From Bombella intestini (GTDB taxonomy: Bacteria; Pseudomonadota; Alphaproteobacteria; Acetobacterales; Acetobacteraceae): a stretch of DNA of 64,000 nucleotides. The notes below the pieces were generated by a model. The model saw only the letters and a list, made by a program, of their open reading frames with translations. It had not been told where the DNA came from and made no database searches. The DNA lies in assembly GCF_002003665.1 (NCBI RefSeq), contig NZ_JATM01000003.1:186001-250000 (forward strand), read 5' to 3'. Shown in pieces: positions 7,774 through 16,099 of this stretch. Position numbers and translations under genes: made by a program. The first letter of the stretch is position 1; the number at the start of each line of letters is the position of its first letter.

Positions 7774-9138
7774 TTAGAGGGATGGAGAGGCAGTTTTGCG
7801 CCGTGCCAGCAAAAGATAGCTGAGCGTAGAGACGAGCAGGGCTGTCAGCCATGAGATGTCCACGCCGTGCAGCCGCTCCAGCAGTGGGCCATGATAGAAG
7901 GACAGGTTGAGAAAGGGGATTTCAGCCAGAATCCCCAGCCCGTAGCTGAATAGGGCCGGGCCATTCACAAGCCCATAGACGCCGCCATCCCGTTCGAAGA
8001 AGGATGAGACGTGATAATCCCCCTTACGGATGAGGTAGAAGTCCGCCAGATTTATGGCTGTCCATGGGATCATGACGGCCATGAGCAGGTCCAGCAGGGC
8101 GCTATAGGCGGCATTGAAGGACTTGGCCATGAAGAGAGCCATCGCTGTAGCTGTTAGGATGATGAGCAGGGTGATGATGAGGCGACTGCGGCCCCGTGGC
8201 TGCCAGCTAGTACGGCAGCTATGCAGCAGCGTGATAAGAGAGAGCGTGCAGCAGTAGAGGTCCATGGCATTGGCAAAGGCGATGGATAGCCCCAGCACAA
8301 GAATGATTAGCCCTGCCCACGGCCCGGTCATGTGTGTGATGGCAACGGCAGGCGATAGACCCGTTGCGGCACTGAGGAAGGCTCCCGCTGCCATTGCCAA
8401 AAAGGTTCCACCGACTGTACCGCCATAGCAGGCGAGGAAAATACGGGGATAGCTAGCCTTTTCATCCGGCAAATAGCGTGAGGAGTCCGAGACGTAAGGA
8501 GCCGTAGCGATCTGCCAGAGTACGGCGATGGAAAAGGCCTGAAGAAAACCAGCAAAAGAGCCGTGCATGTCTGCCAGAAAGGCTTGTCCGTTTGGCAGGC
8601 TTGCTAGTCCGACAAAGAAGCAGAGCAGGATGACGGCAGCCGTGATGAAGGAGACGGCTGAGGAAAAGATTTCGATTGTCCTATAGCCGATAATGCAGGG
8701 CAGCAGGCTGAGCACAGCCATGATGAGAATGGCCGGATGTGCTCCCAGCAAAGGTAGGACGCTTCGCAGCGCATCGCCGCCTACCACGCAGTTTGAAGCA
8801 ACAAAGCTGACATACATGATGACGACCATCAGGATGACCGGAATGGCCCCCCACGCCCCGAATTGCCCCCGGCTTTGAATCATCTGCGGGACACCCAGCC
8901 GTGGCCCCTGCACAGCATGAAGAGCCATGAAGACCGCCCCGAGCAGGCTGCCCAGCAGGAAGGCAAGGGCTGTCATGCTAAAGGAGATATGACATTGCAA
9001 CGGGCCTAACGCACCGGTCACGACTGTTAGCAGCGTCATGTTAGTGCTGAACCAGATGGTGAACTGGTCCCGGGGGCGTCCCCGCCTGTCCGAGGCGGGG
9101 ATGGGGTGGATGGTGTGTTGTTCAATTGCTGAGAACAT
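7774..9138 (-). CDS. NCS1 family nucleobase:cation symporter-like permease
   Basis: A 454-residue integral membrane protein with about 12 hydrophobic segments, resembling the cytosine/purine permease (NCS1) family. The N-terminal signature is present: RPRDQFTIWFSTNMTLLTVV just before the first helix, then QSRGQFG near residue 87. These transporters bring in cytosine, purines, allantoin, hydantoins or thiamine precursors with H+ or Na+; the substrate cannot be read here. It is the last gene of a minus-strand run after the TonB-dependent receptor (38-nt gap) and homocysteine S-methyltransferase. This suggests that the receptor and permease form outer- and inner-membrane steps for one solute (inference). 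Confidence 0.85.
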   Translation of the reverse strand: MFSAIEQHTIHPIPASDRRGRPRDQFTIWFSTNMTLLTVVTGALGPLQCHISFSMTALAFLLGSLLGAVFMALHAVQGPRLGVPQMIQSRGQFGAWGAIPVILMVVIMYVSFVASNCVVGGDALRSVLPLLGAHPAILIMAVLSLLPCIIGYRTIEIFSSAVSFITAAVILLCFFVGLASLPNGQAFLADMHGSFAGFLQAFSIAVLWQIATAPYVSDSSRYLPDEKASYPRIFLACYGGTVGGTFLAMAAGAFLSAATGLSPAVAITHMTGPWAGLIILVLGLSIAFANAMDLYCCTLSLITLLHSCRTSWQPRGRSRLIITLLIILTATAMALFMAKSFNAAYSALLDLLMAVMIPWTAINLADFYLIRKGDYHVSSFFERDGGVYGLVNGPALFSYGLGILAEIPFLNLSFYHGPLLERLHGVDISWLTALLVSTLSYLLLARRKTASPSL

Positions 9139-9176
9139 GATGGTCTGCCTTGCCGTGATCCGTGCCTGAAATGCCG

Positions 9177-11708
9177 TTACAGGCTGATGTTGATGCGCCC
9201 GTAATAATATCCCCCTGTCATGGGGATACCGGCGGAGTTGTTGTCATAGAACAGCGTGCCAAGGTAGGAGTTCTCGGCTGGCATCCGGCGAGGGCGGATA
9301 TTGAAGAGATTATTCCCGCCGATAGCGAGATGGATGCGCTTTGTAGCCTGGAAGCCGACCTCAAGGTCTGTCAGCCATGCGGGTGTGTTTACGAAGCGGT
9401 GGAACTGGCTCTGTGAATATTGCAGGGCAGCCGGTGCCATGTCCTGATAAGTCACGTTGTTGACCGTCTCGCCATAGCGGGTCTGGCGTAGGTTCACGTT
9501 CCAGCGGTTCAGCTTCCAATAGGCATTGAGAACAATCTTGCTGCGTGGTGATGCTGTGGTGAGATAGCCGATCTGCTGGGCATTGAGGATGGGTGATTCA
9601 TCTGCATAGGTATTGAGATGATGGATGCGGGTCCGGTTAAGATTGAGAGCCATGCTGAGATTGAGTGACCCGTAGCGGTGCAGCTTCAGATTGTAATCGG
9701 CCATGATGTCCAGCCCCTGCGTGCGGGTGCTGGCACCGTTGGTGAAGTAGGTTGCCGTTACGTTGTCCGGGTCCAGACCGCTGGGCAGGGCGGCCCCCAT
9801 AAGGGCGATGGCGTTTTCTGCTGCACTACCCTGAAAGCTGCCACCCGGAGCAATGCGGTTGCGGATATTAATCTGATACACATCCACAGAGACATGAAGA
9901 TTCGTAATGGGTTCCATCACGATGCCGCCGCTGGCGTTGGTGGAGCGTTCGGCTTTCAGCTTCTGTGCTCCGAGGGAACTGGCCGCCACGGAGCTGACGG
10001 GCAAGCTGGCGGAGGCCCCGTTGGGAATAACGCTTAGTGCGCTGTAATGCTGCTCCAGCAGGGTTGGGGCACGATAGCCGTTGCTGATGGTAGCGCGTAT
10101 GGCAAAACGTTTCGTAAAGTCATAACGGGCGGCGACTTTGCCTGTCTGGGCATTGCCGGAATCGGTGTAATGTTCGTACCGCCCGCCGAAATCGACATCA
10201 AGATGACGTAGCGGGTGAAAATCAGCATCAATGTAACCGGCCCAGACATTGCGGGTCCATGATCCGGCATTCTGTGGCATCAGGCCCGAAAAGCCCTGAA
10301 GGCCGCCCTTGTAGTAGGAGGCAGGTTCACCAGCACCGATGGTGTATTTCTCTAGCCTGTGCTGTGCCCCGAAGGAGAGATCCAACGAGTGGCCCGGAGC
10401 AAAGGCAAATTTGCGGCTGATATTTAGCGTGTTGTTCCACTGTTCGTTTTTGAAGCGTTCTGTCCGAACTTTGGTGGGGGATGTGCCATAATCGGCATAA
10501 TAAGCCGGGTTGCCGCTGTTTTTAAGGCTCATATGGTCATCATCAGCCCCGTAGGTTGTGTTGGCATCCCAATGAAACCCAGCAGGCAGACGGCCTTTTA
10601 GCCCCAGAGTGACGGCGAAATCCTGTTCCTCCATGGCCTCAATGGGGGAAAAGCCGTTGGGGAAATATTGTGGGAAGACATCCGGTGTCCGGTAATCCTG
10701 AAAGCCTTCGCCGTGACGGTGGGCATAAGTGACAAAGCCATAGCCCTCCAGCGACTGGGTAAAGTGCTTGCCGAAATTGAGACTGAGGGTCTGGCGGGTC
10801 TGTTCAGCAAGGCTAAGGGCAGGGTCATCATACAGGCCCGTGCGGTCATCAATGCCTTTTTGGATGAAATGGTCCGTATGGAACATCTGTCCAGCGAGAT
10901 TGACGTAGCCATCCTCACCAAGGGAAAAGCCTTTGTCGAAGCCGAACTGATACTGCCAGCCATCGCCATTATAGGCATTTGCGCCGGTCTGGGCATCGAT
11001 ATCAGAGCTTTTGATGTCCTTTTTCAACACAATGTTGATGACACCTGCCAATCCATCTGCCCCATAGCGGGAGGCTGCTCCATCCCGCAGGATTTCGATA
11101 TGGTCGATAGCTTCAGGAGGAATCATGTTCAGATCGACCGGACTGGAGCCTTCCTCTGGCCCACTGTCGGCACTGATGTTTGCTGTGGTGTGGCGGCGTA
11201 TGCCGTTGACAAGCACAAGCGTATGATTGGGGTTAAGCCCCCGCAGGCGGATGGAGGATGTCAGAGCAGAGGCATCATAGCCTGCCGTGCTGATGGTGAC
11301 AGAGGGATTGATGCGGGCCAGCGCATCCGCCACGTTGAGCTGCCCTGTTCGCTGGAGCTGCTGAGCTGTGACAATATCAATAGGCGATGTACTGGTGCGT
11401 GCCCGTTTTAGGGGGGTGTTGGTCTGCCGGACAGTTAGATGTTCGGTAGATGTGGCATTGATGGCGTGGGGCCGATGGTGGGGATGGGCTGTAGTTGTAT
11501 GGGGCACAGCTTTTGTTGCACCACTACCCTTTTTATGGGGTGCTCTGGTGGTTGTAACCGGGCCGTGGGTGGGAGCGGCGGCCAGAGCGGGGGATGCAAG
11601 GCCGGACATGGCTGTGGAGAGCCCGAGACCAAAGCTGCATGAGCCCATCAAGCAGGACAGGGATAGCAGGGAGGCAGGCAGACGGTAAGGGCCATGCAGG
11701 CGGGGCAT
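9177..11708 (-). CDS. TonB-dependent outer membrane receptor
   Basis: An 843-residue TonB-dependent receptor. The start at 11708 (first residues MPRLHGPYRL) has GGAGAAACA just upstream; the longer open frame would run into the preceding gene. It has an N-terminal signal peptide ending in SPALAAA, then about 50 Thr/His/Pro-rich residues, then the plug domain (DALARINPSVTI, RLRGLNPNHTLVLVNGIRR, EILRDGAASRYGADGLAGVI), and a 22-strand-type barrel with the C-terminal block GGNNLFNIRPRR. The chain ends in ISL rather than the usual final Phe. It imports a scarce ligand across the outer membrane using TonB energy. The plug looks like the general siderophore/small-molecule type, and the ligand is not identifiable. 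It lies between homocysteine S-methyltransferase and an NCS1 permease in one apparent operon. Confidence 0.92.
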   Translation of the reverse strand: MPRLHGPYRLPASLLSLSCLMGSCSFGLGLSTAMSGLASPALAAAPTHGPVTTTRAPHKKGSGATKAVPHTTTAHPHHRPHAINATSTEHLTVRQTNTPLKRARTSTSPIDIVTAQQLQRTGQLNVADALARINPSVTISTAGYDASALTSSIRLRGLNPNHTLVLVNGIRRHTTANISADSGPEEGSSPVDLNMIPPEAIDHIEILRDGAASRYGADGLAGVINIVLKKDIKSSDIDAQTGANAYNGDGWQYQFGFDKGFSLGEDGYVNLAGQMFHTDHFIQKGIDDRTGLYDDPALSLAEQTRQTLSLNFGKHFTQSLEGYGFVTYAHRHGEGFQDYRTPDVFPQYFPNGFSPIEAMEEQDFAVTLGLKGRLPAGFHWDANTTYGADDDHMSLKNSGNPAYYADYGTSPTKVRTERFKNEQWNNTLNISRKFAFAPGHSLDLSFGAQHRLEKYTIGAGEPASYYKGGLQGFSGLMPQNAGSWTRNVWAGYIDADFHPLRHLDVDFGGRYEHYTDSGNAQTGKVAARYDFTKRFAIRATISNGYRAPTLLEQHYSALSVIPNGASASLPVSSVAASSLGAQKLKAERSTNASGGIVMEPITNLHVSVDVYQINIRNRIAPGGSFQGSAAENAIALMGAALPSGLDPDNVTATYFTNGASTRTQGLDIMADYNLKLHRYGSLNLSMALNLNRTRIHHLNTYADESPILNAQQIGYLTTASPRSKIVLNAYWKLNRWNVNLRQTRYGETVNNVTYQDMAPAALQYSQSQFHRFVNTPAWLTDLEVGFQATKRIHLAIGGNNLFNIRPRRMPAENSYLGTLFYDNNSAGIPMTGGYYYGRINISL

Positions 11709-11742
11709 CGTTGTTTCTCCAGAGTGCGAAAAGGATGGCGGG

Positions 11743-12744
11743 TTAGTCGGGGGAGGAAAAGCGGGTAGCGAGGGCGGTGATATGTTCCGGGCCGATGCCG
11801 CAGCATCCACCAATGATGTTGGCGCCGGCCTCGTGCCAGCGTTGGGCGAATTCGCCGTAATGCTGCGGGGTCAGCGTGCCATCTAGCGGTGTGATGCTTT
11901 CATTTGCGCCTTGGCCCTTATCCTCATGGTGGTTATGAGCGAAGCCATTGGCATAAACACCAAGCTGTAGGGTGGTCGTGGAATCACCGTGAGCCTTCAG
12001 CACGTTGCGGGCTGTTCGTAGTGCCACTTCCATGATGCGAGGGTCGCTACAGTTGAAGAGAAGAGCCTCTAACTTCAACCGAAGGGCAGCCTTCACGGCT
12101 TCTTCCAGCCGTTCACCTGATCGCAAGCAGACCGGGGCGTGCTGGTGGATGAGTGCTGCGGGATCGGAATCATCCAATGTGAAGCTTCCCCAGAAGGGCC
12201 GTGTATCGTCCGTATTCTGGCGAACGAGCCGGTGGGCTGTTTGGAGTTCCGCAATGCTGCTTTGTGTCTCTGCCAGCCAGAGGTCAACCGATGGTGCTAG
12301 CCCAGAGATGAGCGGGGTTAGGATGGCCTCTGCTTGCTGAGGGGTGAAGAGGTCGGGCCGGTAGGAGCCGCCAGTTGGAGGTAGAGAACCAGCCAGAAGG
12401 GGGTATGTCCGTTGTGCCTCTCCATTGGTTTGCGCCGCAATGGCCTGCCGTCCCAGATGGCCGGATAGACGGGCTAGTGTTTCGCCCTGTTCTGCAAAAC
12501 GCTCTTCACCAATATGAAAAGGCACCACGGCATAGCTATTGCTTGTGATGACCTGCGCCCCTGCCTTGAGGAAATTTTCATGTGCCTGTTGCACTAGGTC
12601 AGGCCGCTCCATCAGGCTGAGGGCTGACCATTCCGGTTGGCGGAAGGGGGCCCCCATGCGGTGCAGTTCACGTCCCATTCCGCCATCCAAGATGAGAGGA
12701 GTGCGAGCATTATCGGGAAAGATGGACGTGATGGAGGAAGGCAT
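11743..12744 (-). CDS. mmuM: Homocysteine S-methyltransferase
   Basis: A 333-residue cobalamin-independent methyltransferase that passes a methyl group from S-methylmethionine (or SAM) to homocysteine, giving methionine. The three zinc-binding cysteines are visible: Cys232 in LLFNCSDP and Cys314-Cys315 in GGCCGIGPEH. The N-terminal LDGGMGRELHRMG and SNSYAV blocks also fit the family. The length is normal. No B12-binding domain is present, which separates it from MetH. It is the first gene of a minus-strand unit with the TonB receptor (34-nt gap) and NCS1 permease, behind a 331-nt A+T-rich leader. The usual partner MmuP (an amino-acid permease) is absent, which makes the neighbours interesting. 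Confidence 0.92.
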   Translation of the reverse strand: MPSSITSIFPDNARTPLILDGGMGRELHRMGAPFRQPEWSALSLMERPDLVQQAHENFLKAGAQVITSNSYAVVPFHIGEERFAEQGETLARLSGHLGRQAIAAQTNGEAQRTYPLLAGSLPPTGGSYRPDLFTPQQAEAILTPLISGLAPSVDLWLAETQSSIAELQTAHRLVRQNTDDTRPFWGSFTLDDSDPAALIHQHAPVCLRSGERLEEAVKAALRLKLEALLFNCSDPRIMEVALRTARNVLKAHGDSTTTLQLGVYANGFAHNHHEDKGQGANESITPLDGTLTPQHYGEFAQRWHEAGANIIGGCCGIGPEHITALATRFSSPD

Positions 12745-13075
12745 GGCGTCTCTGTCTCATCGGGGGATGGCTGCGCCCCCTTGTATTTCTGTCTGTTGAA
12801 GAAGCGTCATGGGTAAAAAAAGCGGTGAAAAATATCAATCCCATACATATATAAGCATAGTGTTATATGTAAAGTATAAGCGGGAGCAGGAAAGGCAGTT
12901 ACTGGGTAGAATAAATGAAAATCAGTTAATGGAATGTATTTCATCACATAAGGATGTGATTATCCTGATGTAAAACGCTGTAAAAAATATTTTGCCTCAG
13001 CCCGGAAAAAGCCGCCTGCTTCCCTACTGAAATATGAATCCCACCCTCTATGATAAGACGGTGGGAGCAGTGGGA
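12745..13075 (-). promoter_or_regulatory. 331-nt non-coding A+T-rich upstream region of the mmuM operon
   Basis: I see no gene here. The stretch 12830-12990 is clearly richer in A+T than the surroundings and should hold the mmuM promoter. It contains a perfect inverted repeat ATCACAT-AAGG-ATGTGAT at 12943-12960, a second pair ACATATA/TATATGT (12845-12851 and 12864-12870), and GGAATGTATTTCA at 12931-12943, which differs by one base from the TGAA-N5-TTCA pattern of MetR sites. A regulator is not identified. Confidence 0.45.
13039..13066 (-). terminator. Weak hairpin after the secreted-protein gene
   Basis: TCCCACC (13039-13045) and GGTGGGA (13060-13066) form a 7-bp stem 10 nt beyond the stop codon on the minus strand. 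It is followed by TTCATATTTC, which is not a clean T run. Confidence 0.35.
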
Positions 13076-13624
13076 TTAGGGGCTGTTGAGGGTGTCTTGA
13101 TATTTTTGACCATCGAACACCCAGCGGTCATTTCCATCAACGACGATATCAGCCATGCCATTATGACGCTGACGGGCGATACGGATGGTGCCATTCACGC
13201 TATCAAGCAATGTGTCCCATTTATCGCCATTTTTACGGTAAATGGAGGTTGTGCAACCCGCCGAACCGCAGAGGCGATAGGATTGTAGCTGGACAAACAG
13301 GATTGTGCCTTTTTGTTTCGGGGCAAGTTTGGCCGTACCAGTTAGGACGATGGGCTGTTCGTTATGGCGAGTTGCATCTTCCAGAAGGTCGGTATTCAGA
13401 CTGCGGGCCGCATTGTCTAGTTCCGTACCGGGTTGAGATTTTAGCTCCACAGGAATGGTGCCAGAAGATTGGGATGCGTGATGGCGATGTGCTGAATGTT
13501 TCGCCGTGTTTGCCCCGGCAGGGGTAATCAAGGCAAGGCCAGAGAGGGCCATGACAGTGGCAGCGGGACGCAGGCTTTTGGTAAAGCCATGAAAGCGGCG
13601 AGAGGCAGGTGATAGGCGGGTCAT
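13076..13624 (-). CDS. Small secreted protein of unknown function
   Basis: A 182-residue protein that I do not recognise. It begins with a basic segment and a hydrophobic stretch (about residues 20-36) ending in TPAGANT, a good Sec signal peptide with likely cleavage after Ala38. The mature part starts with a His/Ser-rich segment and continues with a compact, probably beta-rich region. It has two close cysteines in RLCGSAGCTTSIY that could form a disulfide. The C-terminal part (IVVDGNDRWVFDGQKY) reads like a beta-sheet repeat unit. The ATG at 13624 has AGAGGA about 10 nt upstream. It follows the dioxygenase gene after 42 nt on the same strand, so the two are probably co-transcribed. Confidence 0.7.
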   Translation of the reverse strand: MTRLSPASRRFHGFTKSLRPAATVMALSGLALITPAGANTAKHSAHRHHASQSSGTIPVELKSQPGTELDNAARSLNTDLLEDATRHNEQPIVLTGTAKLAPKQKGTILFVQLQSYRLCGSAGCTTSIYRKNGDKWDTLLDSVNGTIRIARQRHNGMADIVVDGNDRWVFDGQKYQDTLNSP

Positions 13625-13666
13625 GGCGTTGTTATCCTCTGGGAAGAGCAGGAAGGAGCAGGGGCG

Positions 13667-14404
13667 TTATTCATAACGTAATGTGACGACAAGCACATCC
13701 CGATAGGCGGGGTGTGCCGGGTCTTCCGGCTCGACAGCTGTCACGCCGTGATAAACCCGGTGGTCATCCACAATGGCTGTATCCAGGGGGTCCGTTAGAG
13801 TGAAGGAGCCTAAAACAGTCTGTTGATCCAACGCATGGATGCTGGTGACGCCTTCACGAATATTGCAGCGGTTGACCATGAAGACGAACACCCAGTCTAC
13901 ACCATCTCGATGCATCCCTTCTGGCGTGGGGAGAGCGTCCGCATCATTGGCAGCCTCGATACGGAACTGATGCACTTCTACATGCCATGATGCTGGCTGT
14001 GGTCGTTCAGAAGAGAGATGATCTGCCATGCTGGAAGAGGCCTGAAGAATGGCTGTCAGGGCAGGATGGTGCCCGATCTCATCTGTGATCGGGCTGAACC
14101 AGCGTTCCACACCGCCATTGAGCACATTATAATCTCGGCTCTGGTAATGGGGTTGATGTTCTTTGCGTGTTAGATTGTCGCCAGTGATGGAGAAAGTGGC
14201 ATAACGGCGGCGGCGATAGCGTCCACCATCGGCCATGTAGAGGTCCACGCCCAGATCGTTCCAACTTTCCGCGAAACCCTGCCAGTCTTTCAGGCCGTAG
14301 GATTCTAGCCATGTTTTAGCGCGCTGTGCAGGGAGAAAGGCAAAACCGTCTTTCGTGATCTGCTGTTCGGTAGAGGCGGTGGGTATTGTGCAGGATGGAG
14401 TCAT
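13667..14404 (-). CDS. 2-oxoglutarate/Fe(II) dioxygenase family protein (2OG-Fe_Oxy_2 type)
   Basis: A 245-residue protein resembling the small 2OG-Fe dioxygenase family that includes free L-isoleucine 4-hydroxylase. The iron triad is visible: His165 and Asp167 in MHRDGVDW, and His219 in VYHGVTAV, followed by RDVLVVTLRYE, which supplies the Arg expected for 2-oxoglutarate binding. The start is placed at 14404 (AGGGAG 7 nt upstream). An in-frame start at 14473 would add 23 residues without a good ribosome site. Family members hydroxylate free amino acids or similar small metabolites, but the substrate here is unknown. It is followed by the secreted protein gene. Confidence 0.8.
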   Translation of the reverse strand: MTPSCTIPTASTEQQITKDGFAFLPAQRAKTWLESYGLKDWQGFAESWNDLGVDLYMADGGRYRRRRYATFSITGDNLTRKEHQPHYQSRDYNVLNGGVERWFSPITDEIGHHPALTAILQASSSMADHLSSERPQPASWHVEVHQFRIEAANDADALPTPEGMHRDGVDWVFVFMVNRCNIREGVTSIHALDQQTVLGSFTLTDPLDTAIVDDHRVYHGVTAVEPEDPAHPAYRDVLVVTLRYE

Positions 14405-14537
14405 AGTGGGCGGCTCCCTGTAGCCGTAATGAAAACAGAATGGAACTGGCACCTGTCCGGCATTACGGATCATGATGGCACGTCCGCCTAGTATAGGGGG
14501 TCTCAGGGCTGCTGTCTTGCGCTCTATGCACCCTCCA

Positions 14538-14575
14538 TGAAAAACCCCTTCGCACGATGTGGAAGGGGTTTTTCA
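14538..14575 (-). terminator. Strong intrinsic terminator downstream of ndh
   Basis: TGAAAAACCCCTTC (14538-14551) and GAAGGGGTTTTTCA (14562-14575) form a perfect 14-bp stem with a 10-nt loop. On the minus strand it starts 21 nt after the ndh stop. The T runs are part of the stem. Confidence 0.88.
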
Positions 14576-14596
14576 CGGCAGAACTAAAAGAGGGTC

Positions 14597-15859
14597 TTAC
14601 TTACCCTTGTTCTCGATGGGCGTTTCTTTGCCGTTCAGGTCTGGATTGTTGGGTCGGAAGCGTTCGCCAAGAGCGGCGCAGATGGTACGGAAAATACCGC
14701 TGATGCCCATCTGGTGCTGGCGGAACAACCCTTCATGAATAAAGCGGGCCAGTTGCGCTCCAAGGCCGTGGCCACCAAAGCCTTTCTTGGAAGGCCACAT
14801 GCCCCAAGCATTGTAGCGGCCCAGAGCCACAACGGCGCCACGGTCGTTATAAACGAAGGGAACGGGTTGTTTGCCTGTCAGCTGCCGGGGAATAGCGACA
14901 CGGCCAACATAGCGGCCTTCCTGTCGGGCTGCCTGAGCCGTAGGGGCAGTCGGGTTGACCTCCATACGGGCACAGTCCCCAATCGCATAAATGGACGGGT
15001 CTTTCGTGGTCTGGAGCGTATCAGTGACCATGATCTGCCCACTGCGGCTAAGCTCAAGATTTTTGAGGAGGGACGTTGCAGCGCAGGCCTTCACACCGGC
15101 CGCCCAGATGGGGAAGTCGGACTCAATACGGCGGCCATCCTTGAGGGCAATATAACCACAGCCAACTTCGCTAACCATGCCGTTCGTGATGACATCAAAA
15201 CCCAGCTTCTCCAGCTCGGCTTGTGCCTCAGCTGATACCTGTTCCGGGAATGGTGGAAGGAGGCGGGGTTGTGCTTCAATCAGTGTGGGCTTTAGCAGTC
15301 TTTTCCGTGCGGACGGACCAAGGCCGGGTGTGCTGTCGATAGCCTGACAGAGTTCAGCAGCCAGCTGCACGCCCGTGGCACCACCGCCGACAATGCTGAG
15401 ATTGACAGGCTTGTTTGTCAGCTGTGCCCGTTCGATGAGGGAGCGGAAACGGTCGTGAATGACGTTTGCATCAGCCAGAGTGTTGAGGAAGAGGCAGTTC
15501 TCTTTTGCACCCGGCGTACCAAAGTCGTTTGCACAGGCCCCCAGAGCCACGATCAGCAGATCGTAGTTCAGTACCTGCCCATTTTCTAGGTTCAGCGTCT
15601 TTGTTGTGCTGTCGATGGTATCCAGCGTGCTCTGGATGAAGGAGAAGCCAAAACGTTTGGCAAGCTCGTTAAAGGCGAAAAGATTCCCCTTCGGGCCGAT
15701 CGTGCCAGAGGCGAGCTCATGTAGAACGGGCTTCCAGATATGGACGGCGTTCTGATCGATCAGGGTAATCCTGACCTTAGAATTGTGGCTGAGCTGGGTT
15801 GCGGCTTCCAGCCCGCCAACACCCCCCCCTAGAATGACGACATGCTTTTTTGCGGACAT
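14597..15859 (-). CDS. ndh: Type II NADH:quinone oxidoreductase (NDH-2)
   Basis: A 420-residue flavoprotein that passes electrons from NADH to quinone without pumping protons, attached to the inner face of the membrane. The FAD-binding fold is at the N-terminus (VVILGGGVGGLEAATQL), and the second dinucleotide fold has SIVGGGATGVQLAAEL near residues 160-175. The segment IWAAGVKA and the later YAIGDCARM supply the usual FAD contacts. The start MSAKKHVV at 15859 has GAGGA about 9 nt upstream; an open extension of 32 codons upstream lacks family similarity. A simple NDH-2 respiratory chain is typical of acetic acid bacteria. It is monocistronic, with a strong terminator. Confidence 0.93.
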   Translation of the reverse strand: MSAKKHVVILGGGVGGLEAATQLSHNSKVRITLIDQNAVHIWKPVLHELASGTIGPKGNLFAFNELAKRFGFSFIQSTLDTIDSTTKTLNLENGQVLNYDLLIVALGACANDFGTPGAKENCLFLNTLADANVIHDRFRSLIERAQLTNKPVNLSIVGGGATGVQLAAELCQAIDSTPGLGPSARKRLLKPTLIEAQPRLLPPFPEQVSAEAQAELEKLGFDVITNGMVSEVGCGYIALKDGRRIESDFPIWAAGVKACAATSLLKNLELSRSGQIMVTDTLQTTKDPSIYAIGDCARMEVNPTAPTAQAARQEGRYVGRVAIPRQLTGKQPVPFVYNDRGAVVALGRYNAWGMWPSKKGFGGHGLGAQLARFIHEGLFRQHQMGISGIFRTICAALGERFRPNNPDLNGKETPIENKGK

Positions 15860-16099
15860 GAAACCGTTCCTCGTTTTTCCGACGTGATTTTCGTGACAGG
15901 CGTAAGCAGGACGCATAACTATTCGTGCTCTAGCCGTCCGTATCAGTATATACAAGCCCTGTCATGGTAATCGACATGGTTTTCTGAGTATATCAGTCCC
16001 CTATTTTAAGGGGGGCTGCTGTCCGCTGATGGTAGGGCAGGCCCGGTCCGTATAACAAGGCCGATACCCTACCACATCCGGGGGTGGGAACCCCCAGCT

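Noticed and set aside
7767-7785. A possible terminator hairpin at the end of the first NCS1 permease gene
   Set aside because: The stem CCATCCC/GGGGTGG overlaps the last codons and the T run lies about 15 nt further on, so it is not a convincing terminator.
7508-7852. A minus-strand open frame running across the metZ promoter and the tRNA-Gly gene
   Set aside because: It covers a tRNA on the other strand and promoter elements and has no ribosome site.
9678-11411. Several plus-strand open frames inside the TonB receptor gene
   Set aside because: They are shadows of the receptor coding strand; none has a family motif.
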